A DNA stretch of 64,000 nt from Sporolactobacillus mangiferae (GTDB lineage Bacteria > Bacillota > Bacilli > Bacillales > Sporolactobacillaceae), in contig NZ_JAMAST010000003.1 in assembly GCF_023336505.1 (NCBI RefSeq), forward strand, positions 280,588 through 344,587, in the 5' to 3' direction. A model generated the notes under the pieces. It was not told the origin of the DNA. It did not search any database and saw only the letters and a list, made by a program, of their open reading frames with translations. Positions 27,366 to 36,521 of the stretch are shown in pieces. The translations under genes were made by a program, and so were the position numbers. Each line of letters starts with the position of its first letter. The first letter of the stretch is position 1.

Positions 27366-29750
27366 ATGGAAGAATCAAAAGAAAAGTTAACGGACTACTC
27401 CGCAAAGTCCTATTTTGATAAATTGGATAAATATTGGCGTGCAGCGAATTACCTGTCAATCGGCCAAATCTATCTAAAAGACAATCCGCTGCTCGACCGT
27501 CCGATTGTTGCGAGCGATATTAAAGTGCATCCGATTGGCCATTGGGGCACGATCTCCGGCCAGAATTTCATCTATGCACACCTCAATCGCATCATCAACA
27601 AATACGATGTGCACATGTGCTACATAGAAGGCCCAGGTCACGGCGGACAGGTGATGGTATCAAACAGCTATCTGGATGGAAGCTACAGTGAAATTTATCC
27701 TGATTTCCCGCAAGATAGGCAGGGGATGCAGCGCCTGTTCAAACATTTTTCCTGGCCGGGCGGTTTCGCCTCCCACGCCGCACCGGAAACGCCGGGATCG
27801 ATTCATGAAGGGGGCGAACTCGGCTATTCAATTGCTCACGGTGTCGGTGCCATTCTGGACAATCCGGATCAAATTGCCGCTGTTGTCATCGGTGATGGTG
27901 AAGCCGAAACCGGACCGCTGGCCACTGCCTGGCACGCTAACCATTTTATTAATCCGATTCATGATGGTGCCATTCTGCCAATTGTTTACATTAATGGCTA
28001 TAAGTTAAGCAATCCGACTTTGTTCTCGCGCACTTCTGATGAAGACCTAAGAAAATATTTTGAAGGCTTGGGATGGGCGCCTTACTTCGTCGCTGGCAGC
28101 GATCCGCAGATCATGCACCCGGCGATGGCCGCCGCACTTGATCAGGCCATCGAACAAATCATCCGCATCCAAAAAAACGCACGTGAAAATGACGATCCAG
28201 CCATGCCGCATTGGCCGGTGATCATTTTCCGCAGTCCAAAAGGATGGACCGGGCCAAAATTCTGGGAAGGTAAGCCAGTCGAAGACTCATTCCGTTCACA
28301 TCAAATCCCGATCCCGGTTGATCAGCAACATCTGGAGCATGTTGACGAACTAGTGCGCTGGCTGAAATCCTACCATCCGGAAGAATTGTTTCGTGCAGAT
28401 GGATCACCGGTTTCAGAAGTGGCCTCAATTCCTCCGAAAGGACGCAAACGTATGTCCGTCAACCCAATTACCAATGGAGGGATCGATCCACGGCCACTCC
28501 GGCTCCCGGATCATCGCGGATATGCGATCGACATTAAAGCGCACGGCAGCCAGACCGCTCAGGACATGATCGTCTTCGGCAGCTATGTCCGCGATCTCAT
28601 TCGACTCAACCCGACTAACTTTCGCGTTTTCGGACCGGATGAAACCGCATCGAACCGGCTGACTCCTGTCTTTGAAACGAGCAGCAGGCAATGGCTTGGC
28701 CGTATCGACGAGCCGAGAGATGAATTCGTTGCGCCTGCCGGACGTATTCTCGACGCGCAATTGTCCGAGCACCAGGCAGAAGGCTGGTTTGAGGGTTATA
28801 TCCTCACTGGCCGCCACGGTTTCTTCGCAAGCTACGAGGCCTTTCTGCGTGTCGTCGATTCAATGATCACACAATATTTCAAATGGCTGCGTAAATCGAG
28901 TGAACTCACCTGGAGAAGATCATCTCCTTCTTTAAATCTGATTGCCTCTTCGACCGTTTTTCAGCAGGATCATAACGGATACACCCATCAGGATCCGGGA
29001 TTGCTTACGCATCTTGCTGAAAAAAAACAGGAATACATTCGTGAGTATCTGCCCGCGGACGCCAATACACTGCTTGCCGTTGCAGCAAAAGTTTTTAAGA
29101 GCAGCGATAAAATTAATTTAGTCGTCGCATCAAAACACCCGCGTCCGCAATGGTTTTCAATGGATGAAGCGACCGAACTCGTTGACACTGGGCTTGGCAT
29201 CATCGACTGGGCGAGCACCGATCAGGGAACAGAACCTGATATCGTTATCGCGAGTGCCGGTACCGAACCGACATTGGAATGTCTGGCAGCCATTCAGCTT
29301 CTGCATCGAACTTTCTCTGAGATGAAAATACGCTTTGTGAATGTGGTTGATTTACTCAAGTTGAGAACACCGAAAAAAAGCAGCCGGGGTCTCTCCAATG
29401 AGGCTTTTGACCATTACTTTACCAGAGACAGGCCGGTGCTTTTCGCCTTTCATGGCTACGAGGGTTTAATTGAAAGCCTGTTCTATGGCAGGCATAACCG
29501 AAATCTGACCGTTCACGGCTATCGTGAGAACGGAGATATCACGACACCCTTTGATATGCGCGTGCTGAATCACCTTGATCGCTTCCATCTCGCAAAGGCA
29601 GCAGTGCTCATGCAGCCGCGCTGCGCGGAGAAGCGTGACGCATTCATTGCCAGGATGGATCACGCCATTGCCAGACACAACCGTTATATTCGCGAAGAAG
29701 GCGATGATTTACCAGAAGTTCTTGAATGGAAATGGACACCGTTAAAGTAA
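27366..29750 (+). CDS. xfp: Xylulose-5-phosphate/fructose-6-phosphate phosphoketolase
   Basis: Thiamine-diphosphate enzyme that splits xylulose-5-P (and/or fructose-6-P) with phosphate to acetyl-phosphate and glyceraldehyde-3-P (erythrose-4-P), the key step of heterofermentative and pentose metabolism. 794 residues, normal. Visible: [43 protein letters not shown], the TPP/Mg motif [17 protein letters not shown], and the C-terminal [18 protein letters not shown]. Start at ATG 27366 after AAAGGAG; the frame open from 27261 lacks family similarity. Monocistronic. Confidence 0.96.
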   Translation: MEESKEKLTDYSAKSYFDKLDKYWRAANYLSIGQIYLKDNPLLDRPIVASDIKVHPIGHWGTISGQNFIYAHLNRIINKYDVHMCYIEGPGHGGQVMVSNSYLDGSYSEIYPDFPQDRQGMQRLFKHFSWPGGFASHAAPETPGSIHEGGELGYSIAHGVGAILDNPDQIAAVVIGDGEAETGPLATAWHANHFINPIHDGAILPIVYINGYKLSNPTLFSRTSDEDLRKYFEGLGWAPYFVAGSDPQIMHPAMAAALDQAIEQIIRIQKNARENDDPAMPHWPVIIFRSPKGWTGPKFWEGKPVEDSFRSHQIPIPVDQQHLEHVDELVRWLKSYHPEELFRADGSPVSEVASIPPKGRKRMSVNPITNGGIDPRPLRLPDHRGYAIDIKAHGSQTAQDMIVFGSYVRDLIRLNPTNFRVFGPDETASNRLTPVFETSSRQWLGRIDEPRDEFVAPAGRILDAQLSEHQAEGWFEGYILTGRHGFFASYEAFLRVVDSMITQYFKWLRKSSELTWRRSSPSLNLIASSTVFQQDHNGYTHQDPGLLTHLAEKKQEYIREYLPADANTLLAVAAKVFKSSDKINLVVASKHPRPQWFSMDEATELVDTGLGIIDWASTDQGTEPDIVIASAGTEPTLECLAAIQLLHRTFSEMKIRFVNVVDLLKLRTPKKSSRGLSNEAFDHYFTRDRPVLFAFHGYEGLIESLFYGRHNRNLTVHGYRENGDITTPFDMRVLNHLDRFHLAKAAVLMQPRCAEKRDAFIARMDHAIARHNRYIREEGDDLPEVLEWKWTPLK

Positions 29751-29752
29751 AT

Positions 29753-29831
29753 TAGAAAACCTGACTTTGCCAAACCTCTGACGAAGGCAAAGACGTAGTT
29801 GCACTTAAGATGTAAATTCAAGAGTAAAAAA
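29753..29831 (+). repeat. R1 intergenic repeat, variant right half
   Basis: cctgactttgccaaacctctgacgaaggcaaag then ttgcacttaagatgtaaattcaagagt; same right-half subtype as 8274-8345. Last R1 copy in the window. Confidence 0.8.
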
Positions 29832-29985
29832 AGGAAAACCGGGTTGCTTCAATCCGAATAGCGCCGTCTTCAGTCCACGTTTCACCAGGCTGTCGCAACC
29901 CCGGGGTAAAACTCCCTGCGTATCAGCAGCCTGATGGAACCATTCAGCAAGTGAACTCAATCCGTGGCGCGCAGCATGAATAAAA

Positions 29986-30034
29986 CAAGACTGTCTTATC
30001 TCGCATACACATGCATGAGGCAGTCTTGCTTTCT
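29986..30034 (+). terminator. Hairpin terminator, possibly for xfp
   Basis: CAAGACTGTCTTAT pairs with ATGAGGCAGTCTTG followed by a short T-rich stretch, between xfp and the GNAT gene. Confidence 0.55.
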
Positions 30035-30158
30035 GTAAGTTGCTGCTCTCCGCTCTTTTTCGGGCAGGTAGCTGTGCATTGCTGAACAGCTATATTCTCC
30101 ACTATAATAAATACATCGATAACAAAGCGACACACCATATCGGAATGGGGGATTGCGT

Positions 30159-30680
30159 TTGACCGCCTATTTACGCAAAGCTTCAATAGAAGATTATCCC
30201 GAAATCATAACCATTGTTGAACAAGCAAAACGATTGTTAAAAGCGGATGGCATCGATCAATGGCAGAACGGATATCCCGACGAAGCGACTCTGCGCGATG
30301 ATATTGTACAGAAGAGGGCCAATGTCCTTGTCATTGACGGACACGTCGCCGGTATCGGTATTATTTCCGAGGAAATCGATCCGGCATACGAAGCGATTGA
30401 GCAGGGCTCCTGGAAGATTTCCAGTGAAACCGGCTATGCATCCATTCACCGTGTAGCGATTTCATCCGATTTTCGCGGACTGCACTTGTCTTCCGTATTG
30501 ATGAGCCACCTCATCACCGCTGCCGCGCTTCAAGGGCATACAGATATCCGCATTGATACGCATCCCGAAAATCCACGCATGCAGCACGTGATTAAGCAGG
30601 CCGGTTTTGATTACCGCGGCGTGGTTCATCTGGACATGCCGAACGGCAAACGACTCGCCTATCAGCTGATCCTTAATTGA
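30159..30680 (+). CDS. GNAT-family N-acetyltransferase
   Basis: Acetyl-CoA-dependent acyltransferase of about 173 residues. Acceptor domain YLRKASIEDYPEIITIVEQAK; the acetyl-CoA loop region is SIHRVAISSDFRGLHLSSVLM, followed by IRIDTHPENPRMQHVIKQAGF and the terminal strands. Starts at TTG 30159 (GGGGG 7 bases upstream) or TTG 30153. The FRGLHLS loop departs from the canonical Q/RxxGxG/A. Acceptor unknown. Confidence 0.82.
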   Translation: MTAYLRKASIEDYPEIITIVEQAKRLLKADGIDQWQNGYPDEATLRDDIVQKRANVLVIDGHVAGIGIISEEIDPAYEAIEQGSWKISSETGYASIHRVAISSDFRGLHLSSVLMSHLITAAALQGHTDIRIDTHPENPRMQHVIKQAGFDYRGVVHLDMPNGKRLAYQLILN

Positions 30681-30713
30681 TACATTCGCCCATACCGCGC
30701 GCACCGCAATGGA

Positions 30714-30744
30714 AAAAGCAGCCGGCTTTTCAGGCTGCTTTTTT
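30714..30744 (+). terminator. Terminator of the GNAT gene
   Basis: AAAGCAGCC/GGCTGCTTT stem plus TTTTT. Confidence 0.88.
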
Positions 30745-30916
30745 GTATGATAAGTAACAGGCCAGCAAAATAAGATCTCGACCAGAAAGCAAAGAGAAGT
30801 GCGCAGATGCTGCAAAAACCCGAAGATTTCACAAGTCTGAGGGTCCGTCGGTGTAGATGACGACTTTGAATGATTCGCAAACCTCATTTTTCTTCTCACA
30901 GGTAGCCAGTTGAAAC

Positions 30917-31129
30917 CTATCTTGAGAAAATGCCTTTTAAGAGCTTGTACACACCAATGGCAAGCAGAATAATCAACAGCCACTTCAGCATGAACCGAAA
31001 AAAAACGAAGAAAATCAGAGCAGTAATACCAATTATGAGCCACGCCAGCGATGTGATCAGCAATCCGCCGATTGCTAGAAAGATGACAAATATAAGAATT
31101 GCCGCAAACAGTCCGACAATCAGTCCCAT
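30917..31129 (-). CDS. Small hydrophobic membrane protein
   Basis: 70 residues, almost entirely hydrophobic: two long membrane segments (LIVGLFAAILIFVIFLAIGG and LLITSLAWLIIGITALIFFV) and a third (LLIILLAIGVYKLL), ending in a basic KGIFSR. AAAGGA lies 9 bases before the ATG at 31129. The frame is open much further upstream, but that stretch is compositionally non-coding. Function not recognised; it is like short stress-response membrane proteins. Confidence 0.6.
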   Translation of the reverse strand: MGLIVGLFAAILIFVIFLAIGGLLITSLAWLIIGITALIFFVFFRFMLKWLLIILLAIGVYKLLKGIFSR

Positions 31130-31507
31130 TCCGTTCGTTCCTTTCCACCCGTTGTGGTTTCGAAAAATACGAATTCCAGCATCTCTGAAGAATTCTTTGT
31201 CGCTTCTTCCCACCCCCTGCCGTCCCAAGGATAATGCTGCGCATGCGTACGGATTGGCCCATTTGCGAAAAATGCTGGGTTGAAAAGTGTGACCAGTCTG
31301 CTTAAATACAATGTGAGTACTCGTTTTCACACTTAAATTCAGCAGACCATCAGCTGTATCGTTTAACAGTGCTTTGTGATTAGTATAACTGAAATTAGTG
31401 ATGGCGAGCATGGAATTTATTTTATGCGATAAAAAGTCGGATTCATCATGCAGTTCATGGTACATCTTGCTTCAGTACACACCTTTTTCCGTTTATGGCC
31501 CTCAGAC
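31130..31507. other. Intergenic region, nothing recognised
   Basis: Between the small membrane protein and the ABC permease. The minus frame is open but lacks coding character. A TATACT on the minus strand near 31385 could be a -10 element, without a matching -35. Confidence 0.4.
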
Positions 31508-32323
31508 TCATGCACGGCGCATGTAGGCACGAACAGTAAGCGGCGCGAAGATGATGACAATGACGGCCGCCCCGATTAATGTGACAGTAAAATCCCACCC
31601 AAAAGCACCATCATTGGTCAGCCGCCTTACCGCCGTAATGAGATGGGAAACCGGATTAATTTTTGCAAACCACTGAAGCCAGTCCGGCAACGTATTAACT
31701 GGAACGAATGCATTGGAAAGGAAGGTCAGCGGGAACAGAGCAAGCATTGAAATGCCCTGCACACTTGAAGCTGTGCGCGCAATCACACCGAAGAATGCAA
31801 AGATCCAGCTGATTGACCAGGAGCAGACAATAACCAGCAATCCGGAAAGCACTACATAAGCAAATCCCCCGTCTGGCCGGTAACCCATCACATAGCCCAT
31901 TGAAAAAGTAAGCACCGTCGCAATCGTGTATCGGACCGTATCGGCCAGAAGTGCACCGGCAAGCGGCGCAATGCGCGCAATCGGCAAGGATTTAAAACGA
32001 TCAAAAACGCCTTTGTCCATATCTTCGCGCAGCTGCACTCCGGTAACAATCGACGTCGTAATAACTGTCTGAACCAGAATGCCCGGTATAATAACGGGCA
32101 GATAGCTTTTCACATCGCCTGAGATCGCTCCGCCAAAGATATACGTAAACATCAACGTAAAAATAATCGGCTGAAGGGTGACGTCGAATAATTGTTCAGG
32201 TGTACGACGAATTTTCAGCAAACCTCTTCCCGCCATTGTCAATGAATTGCGGACGGTTTGTCCAAGACCCGCATTTTTTCTCAGTTGTCGATCAGCCGCA
32301 GGTATAATCTTCATTTGATTCAT
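31508..32323 (-). CDS. ABC-2 type permease, DrrB-like
   Basis: Membrane subunit of a drug/antibiotic-type exporter, 271 residues. An N-terminal cytoplasmic helix is followed by six hydrophobic segments; the ABC-2 signature region is FLSNAFVPVNTLPDWLQWFAKINPVSHLITAVR. Start overlaps the ATPase stop by four bases. Together the two genes form a complete exporter in which both subunits dimerise. The exported compound is unknown. Confidence 0.9.
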   Translation of the reverse strand: MNQMKIIPAADRQLRKNAGLGQTVRNSLTMAGRGLLKIRRTPEQLFDVTLQPIIFTLMFTYIFGGAISGDVKSYLPVIIPGILVQTVITTSIVTGVQLREDMDKGVFDRFKSLPIARIAPLAGALLADTVRYTIATVLTFSMGYVMGYRPDGGFAYVVLSGLLVIVCSWSISWIFAFFGVIARTASSVQGISMLALFPLTFLSNAFVPVNTLPDWLQWFAKINPVSHLITAVRRLTNDGAFGWDFTVTLIGAAVIVIIFAPLTVRAYMRRA

Positions 32324-33348
32324 AACCCTGCCCCCTTATCTTCTGCATCAGTTTTTTCGGATGTCTCCGTTTGAGCGCTGTGCCCGGTAATCGCGAGAAA
32401 TACTTCGTCAAGTGTCGGTTTCTGCACACTCAACTCGGCCAGATGAATGTCCGCCTCGCGCAGCGTGATGAGCAGATCGGCAACCTTGTCGGCATCCGCC
32501 AAGGGGGCGGTGAGCTGCCCTCCTTCGGGTGATGCAACAGCCGTTACCCGAAGTTCCTGCTCAACGATCCGACGCGCACACTCCATGTCTTTCGGATCCT
32601 GTATACGCAGTTGCAGCGATGATTGACCGATTGAGGCTTTCAAGTCATCCGCGGTTCCTTCGGCAACGACACGCCCGCGATCAATCACGGCAATGCGATC
32701 CGCGAGTTCATCTGCTTCCTGAAGATACTGAGTGGTCAGCAAAACTGTCGAACCTGTGTCGACCAGCTGGCGAATCGTGGTCCACATCTGGTTGCGTGTG
32801 CGTGGATCAAGACCGGTTGTCGGTTCATCCAGAAAAATAAGCGGCGGCTGCGCAATCAGGCTGGCCGCAAGATCAAGACGACGGCGCATGCCTCCGGAAA
32901 AATTTTTCAGCGGACGTTTTGCCGCCTCGGTCAGGCCGAATGCCTCAAGCAGTTCCGCCGACTTGCGTCGGGATTCAGCACGCCCCAGACCGAGCAGTCG
33001 TGAAAAAATGACCAGATTTTCCGTTGCGCTCAGCGATTCATCAACTGAAGCATATTGTCCGGTGACACCGATCAATTGACGTACGATGTGGGGCTCCTTC
33101 GTGACGTCGTGTCCGAAAACCCGGGCGGATCCGGCATCCGGACGCAGTAAGGTTGTAAGCATACGAATGGTCGTCGTTTTGCCGGCTCCGTTCGGACCAA
33201 GTACGCCGTAAACAGTACCTGCACGTACGTTCAGGTCGATTCCGTCAACTGCCCGGTATGTGCCGAACTGCTTCACGAGTCCGCGTGCTTCCACCGCCCA
33301 ATCGACCTTTTTTTTCGCTATTTCTGTTGTTGCTTTGTTCTGGTTCAC
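32320..33348 (-). CDS. ABC transporter ATPase, DrrA-like
   Basis: 342 residues. Walker A GPNGAGKTTT, Q-loop GQYASVDESLS, signature FSGGMRRRLD, Walker B LIFLDEPTTGLDP, H-loop replaced by TTQYLQEAD (glutamine-tyrosine instead of histidine, usual in the DrrA group), and a C-terminal DrrA domain (LRIQDPKDMECAR..., PTLDEVFLAITGH). Start chosen at GTG 33348 with AGGAGG 7 bases upstream; the frame open to 33519 is ignored. Probable self-resistance or lipid/drug export. Confidence 0.92.
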   Translation of the reverse strand: MNQNKATTEIAKKKVDWAVEARGLVKQFGTYRAVDGIDLNVRAGTVYGVLGPNGAGKTTTIRMLTTLLRPDAGSARVFGHDVTKEPHIVRQLIGVTGQYASVDESLSATENLVIFSRLLGLGRAESRRKSAELLEAFGLTEAAKRPLKNFSGGMRRRLDLAASLIAQPPLIFLDEPTTGLDPRTRNQMWTTIRQLVDTGSTVLLTTQYLQEADELADRIAVIDRGRVVAEGTADDLKASIGQSSLQLRIQDPKDMECARRIVEQELRVTAVASPEGGQLTAPLADADKVADLLITLREADIHLAELSVQKPTLDEVFLAITGHSAQTETSEKTDAEDKGAGL

Positions 33349-33577
33349 GTTTATTCCTCCTTTTGAATCAACAATATAACATGCGCCTTCGTTTCGTAAT
33401 GATCGCCAGACCGGGAATTCACTCATGCGGAAGACGGATTTTTTATCCATCTCCCGATCCGTAAAATGATCATATGCATCTAAAATTAACGGAGGATGAA
33501 CCGATATTAAACGATTCAAAAACGAGTCGCCAGCCTATTTGTTGATGCTTTAGAAAAATCGGACACACTCGTTGCGG

Positions 33578-33656
33578 GTTACCGGTCATTGCTTGCAGGT
33601 GATTTACCGACCATTCAGCGCAGTTTTCCGGCCATAGCGAGTGATTTACCGGTCAT
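33578..33656. repeat. R3 tandem repeat, four units
   Basis: TTACCGGTCATT (33578), TTACCGACCATT (33603), TTTCCGGCCATA (33624), TTACCGGTCATC (33645); spacing 25, 21, 21 bases. Same unit as at 8404-8441. Confidence 0.7.
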
Positions 33657-33702
33657 CGTCTTCATCACAATCATCAACCAGCGCCGCTGACCTGTTCCTT
33701 TT

Positions 33703-33803
33703 ATTTGCAATATCGCTGCTCGCGGACATGTTCCCCGCGGGCGGCAGCGCGCCTTCCACTTTTACGCTTAACCAGGACATTGTATTGATGATTTGATTCA
33801 GAG
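33703..33803. repeat. R2 GC-rich repeat, diverged copy
   Basis: atcgctgctcgcggacatgttccccgcgggcgg...ccttccacttttacgc...cattgtattgatgatttgattcagagc; ordering of segments matches the other R2 copies. R3 sits next to it, as at 8.4 kb. Confidence 0.5.
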
Positions 33804-33904
33804 CAAAGTCAATAATGTTTCTTATAAACAAAGAGAAGATTATGATTAAAGAGAAGGCAGCTCAAGATAACGCCTGGTAAACCGCAAAACTGAGGAGGGG
33901 TTTC

Positions 33905-34849
33905 ATGAACTATCGTCATCTCGGCAATACCGGTCTCAAAGTCAGCACAGTCAGTCTCGGCAGCTGGCTGACCTACGGCGGCTATGTCGCCAATGAAAAT
34001 GCAGTAAACACGATTCTTAAAGCCTATGATCTGGGTATCAACTTTTTTGATACGGCTAATGTCTACATGCGCGGCGAAGCAGAAAAAGTGGTCGGAAAAG
34101 CAATTAAATCCTTTCCACGCGATTCCATCGTGCTGTCAACTAAGGTTTACTTTCCGATGGGCGACGGTCCCAATGATCGCGGACTTTCCAGAAAACACAT
34201 TATGGAACAGGCCCATGCCAGTTTAAAACGACTGGACGTTGACTATATTGATCTCTATTATTGTCATCGCTTCGATGAAGAGACGCCGCTTGAAGAAACT
34301 TTACGCGCGTTTGACGATCTGATCCATCAGGGGAAAGTAAATTATATCGGCGTCAGCGAATGGACTGCAGCACAAATTACGGAAGCGGCACATATTGCCG
34401 ATGAAAAGCTGCTCAACCACTTTGTCGCCAACCAATCCAAATACAATATGTTTGCGCGGCACATTGAACATGAGGTCATCCCTGCCAGTCAGGCACATGG
34501 CGTCAGTCAGGTATGCTGGTCGCCACTTGCGCAAGGCGTACTCACAGGAAAATATACGTCAACAAATCAGTTCCCGACTGGAAGCAGGGCTGCGGAAAAC
34601 AAGGGGCACATCAAGGAATACCTGACCGAGAATAACTTGAGTAAAGTTGCGAAACTTAAAAAAATGGCTGCAGAGCTTGATATCAGTATGGCCCAGCTGG
34701 CACTGGCCTGGATTCTTCGTCAGGATAACGTTGCCAGCGTTGTTGTCGGCGCCAGCAAGCCGGAACAGATTATTGACAATTCAAAGGCCGCGGATGTCAA
34801 GCTCAGCGAAGAAGTCCTGAATCAAATAGAACAGGTACTTGCTGATTAA
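33905..34849 (+). CDS. Aldo/keto reductase
   Basis: NADPH-dependent carbonyl reductase with an (alpha/beta)8 barrel, 314 residues, similar to potassium-channel beta-subunit/GS69-type reductases. Catalytic tetrad visible: Asp and Tyr in FFDTANVYMRGEAE, Lys in STKVYF, His in YYCHRFDEETP. NADPH-site residues occur near the C-terminus in VVVGASKPEQIIDN. AGGAGG precedes the ATG. Substrate unknown. It ends at a hairpin shared with the converging EIIC gene. Confidence 0.9.
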   Translation: MNYRHLGNTGLKVSTVSLGSWLTYGGYVANENAVNTILKAYDLGINFFDTANVYMRGEAEKVVGKAIKSFPRDSIVLSTKVYFPMGDGPNDRGLSRKHIMEQAHASLKRLDVDYIDLYYCHRFDEETPLEETLRAFDDLIHQGKVNYIGVSEWTAAQITEAAHIADEKLLNHFVANQSKYNMFARHIEHEVIPASQAHGVSQVCWSPLAQGVLTGKYTSTNQFPTGSRAAENKGHIKEYLTENNLSKVAKLKKMAAELDISMAQLALAWILRQDNVASVVVGASKPEQIIDNSKAADVKLSEEVLNQIEQVLAD

Positions 34850-34936
34850 GCATGCTGCATTTACGAAGCAAGAAACATTGCCCGCATACGCGATGACGCA
34901 CGGCATCATGTTCAACACTTCATTTTCTGAATAAAG

Positions 34937-34988
34937 AAAAGCCTCACATTTGTTCACATCAATCATGCACAAAACGTGAGGTTTTTTG
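34937..34988. terminator. Terminator between aldo/keto reductase and EIIC-like gene
   Basis: CCTCAC...GTGAGG stem followed by TTTTTT on the plus strand; a partial T tract on the minus strand. Confidence 0.7.
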
Positions 34989-34997
34989 TATTTTTAA

Positions 34998-36116
34998 TCA
35001 GGCTTTTTCAAGAGTAAATTTAGGCTGTGCTTTCTTTTTTTCTTTTCTAAATTCAGCCATCTCCGTGCTGTAATCTTCAGCCTTATAAAGATGGAAGACC
35101 TGTCTGCAAAGCCATTCAAAGAAGAAGCCTCCAGCAAAAGAAAGCACAATGAAGACAAGTGCAACTACCAAGAGGTTACCTGCCGTGAAGCCACCCGGCA
35201 TAAAATGAATGGCATTAATCGGACCGACCATGCCTGAAAAACCGAATCCGGCGCTGATTGGTGTGCCTTTTATTCCGAAAAGTGCGCCGACTGTTCCCAG
35301 CAAGGCAGCGTTCAGCATAATCGGCACCAATATTTTGGGTTGACGGACCATGGCCGCAATCATGATTTTTGGCGTGCCGAGCACAATGGAAAGCGAAAGA
35401 CCGATTTTATTGACATGCAGACCTCCGACGAACATACCGACTGCCGCTGCCACACAGCCCAGGTTACCGGCTCCTGAGGCAATGCCGCCGAGACCGATCG
35501 CTGTCGCAATTGCTACTGTGGACACCGGAGAAATCATCACCACTGAGAAGCATACTGCAATCAAAATGCCCATCGGAATCGGCTGAAGGACGGAAAAGCT
35601 GTTGATCATCTGTCCAAGGCCTACGGTTACTTTGTGTATATATGGAAACATGAGTACACCCGCACCGCCGCCAATGACACAGACAAGCACCGGCATCACC
35701 AGCGGTTCAAATGACTTTAAACGGTCTCCAATCAGCAGCACTAATGCGCTGGTTAAACTGATCGTCACTAATGTATTGACCAGATCGCCCATTCCGTTAA
35801 TCACGATGCCGCCTGAGGTGAAGTTCAGGGCACCGGAGCCAATCCAGGCGGATGCCGCCACACAGACCATAGGAATTGGCTTCATTTTGAACTGATAACC
35901 GACCGCTGCACCAATCAAAAGCGGAACAGCCAGCATGTAAATGGATACCAGCTGATTCATAATGCCAAAAACGGGCATTTGCCCCATTAATGCTTTGCTT
36001 AATTCACTAAGCAGAGCCGAAGGAATCAGCCCGGCAACGATACCAACTGCATGCCCGACAAGTACATGATTCACAAAAACTTTGACCGTCATTTTCTCCT
36101 TTACCACCGTAAACAT
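34998..36116 (-). CDS. PTS EIIC-like membrane transporter (EIIC_2 type)
   Basis: Integral membrane protein of 372 residues with about eight to ten membrane segments, Gly/Ala rich throughout (e.g. VCVIGGGAGVLMFPY, GLGGIASGAGNLG, FGFSGMVGPINAIHFMPGG). It matches the family annotated as PTS sugar transporter subunit IIC that occurs without EIIA/EIIB partners. Two possible starts: ATG 36116 (AGGAGAGAGG) or ATG 36092 (AAAGGAG). The C-terminus is charged (FRKEKKKAQPKFTLEKA). Neighbouring the UPF0597 enzyme, it may import that enzyme's substrate rather than a sugar; this is inference. Confidence 0.72.
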   Translation of the reverse strand: MFTVVKEKMTVKVFVNHVLVGHAVGIVAGLIPSALLSELSKALMGQMPVFGIMNQLVSIYMLAVPLLIGAAVGYQFKMKPIPMVCVAASAWIGSGALNFTSGGIVINGMGDLVNTLVTISLTSALVLLIGDRLKSFEPLVMPVLVCVIGGGAGVLMFPYIHKVTVGLGQMINSFSVLQPIPMGILIAVCFSVVMISPVSTVAIATAIGLGGIASGAGNLGCVAAAVGMFVGGLHVNKIGLSLSIVLGTPKIMIAAMVRQPKILVPIMLNAALLGTVGALFGIKGTPISAGFGFSGMVGPINAIHFMPGGFTAGNLLVVALVFIVLSFAGGFFFEWLCRQVFHLYKAEDYSTEMAEFRKEKKKAQPKFTLEKA

Positions 36117-36270
36117 CCTCTCTCCTGTCTTCTTTCTCTGTTCTTACCGAAAAGGTTAGTGACGCTATTCTAACACATCATTTTTCACAATGCAACGCGT
36201 TTATTCGCTAAAGTATTTATTTATAAAAATGCGCTTCAGAGATGTCCGGTGATTAAAAAACCGGGGCAAA

Positions 36271-36400
36271 AAAACGTCCGGTCTTCCTTTCACAGGACGT
36301 GATGGCTTTCGCGTTGCATACAGGACGTATGCGCACTTAGCGAAAGTTCTTTATTGAAAGTTCTTTATTGAAAGTTCCTTTATGGTCAGCGAAAATCCCT
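36271..36400. repeat. R4 repeat, second locus
   Basis: acgtccggtcttcc...gatggctttcgcgttgcatacaggacgtatgcgcacttagcgaaagttc, then gaaagttctttatt in tandem. Same order as 13116-13330, but with one 43-base unit plus a partial one. A fragment related to the R2 tail follows at about 36411-36440. Confidence 0.72.
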
Positions 36401-36521
36401 TCTCTATCATGAGTCAAGTTATTGTTTGGCTGGATACAGAGCAGAATTTTATCCTTTCTTTAAGCTGCCAAAAACGCAGGAACCATTGGCAGTGAATTTC
36501 GTTAATGCCTCTGATTTAGAA

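Noticed and set aside
30917..31465. 182-residue version of the small membrane protein
   Set aside because: The upstream 112 codons look non-coding; a ribosome-binding site precedes the ATG at 31129.
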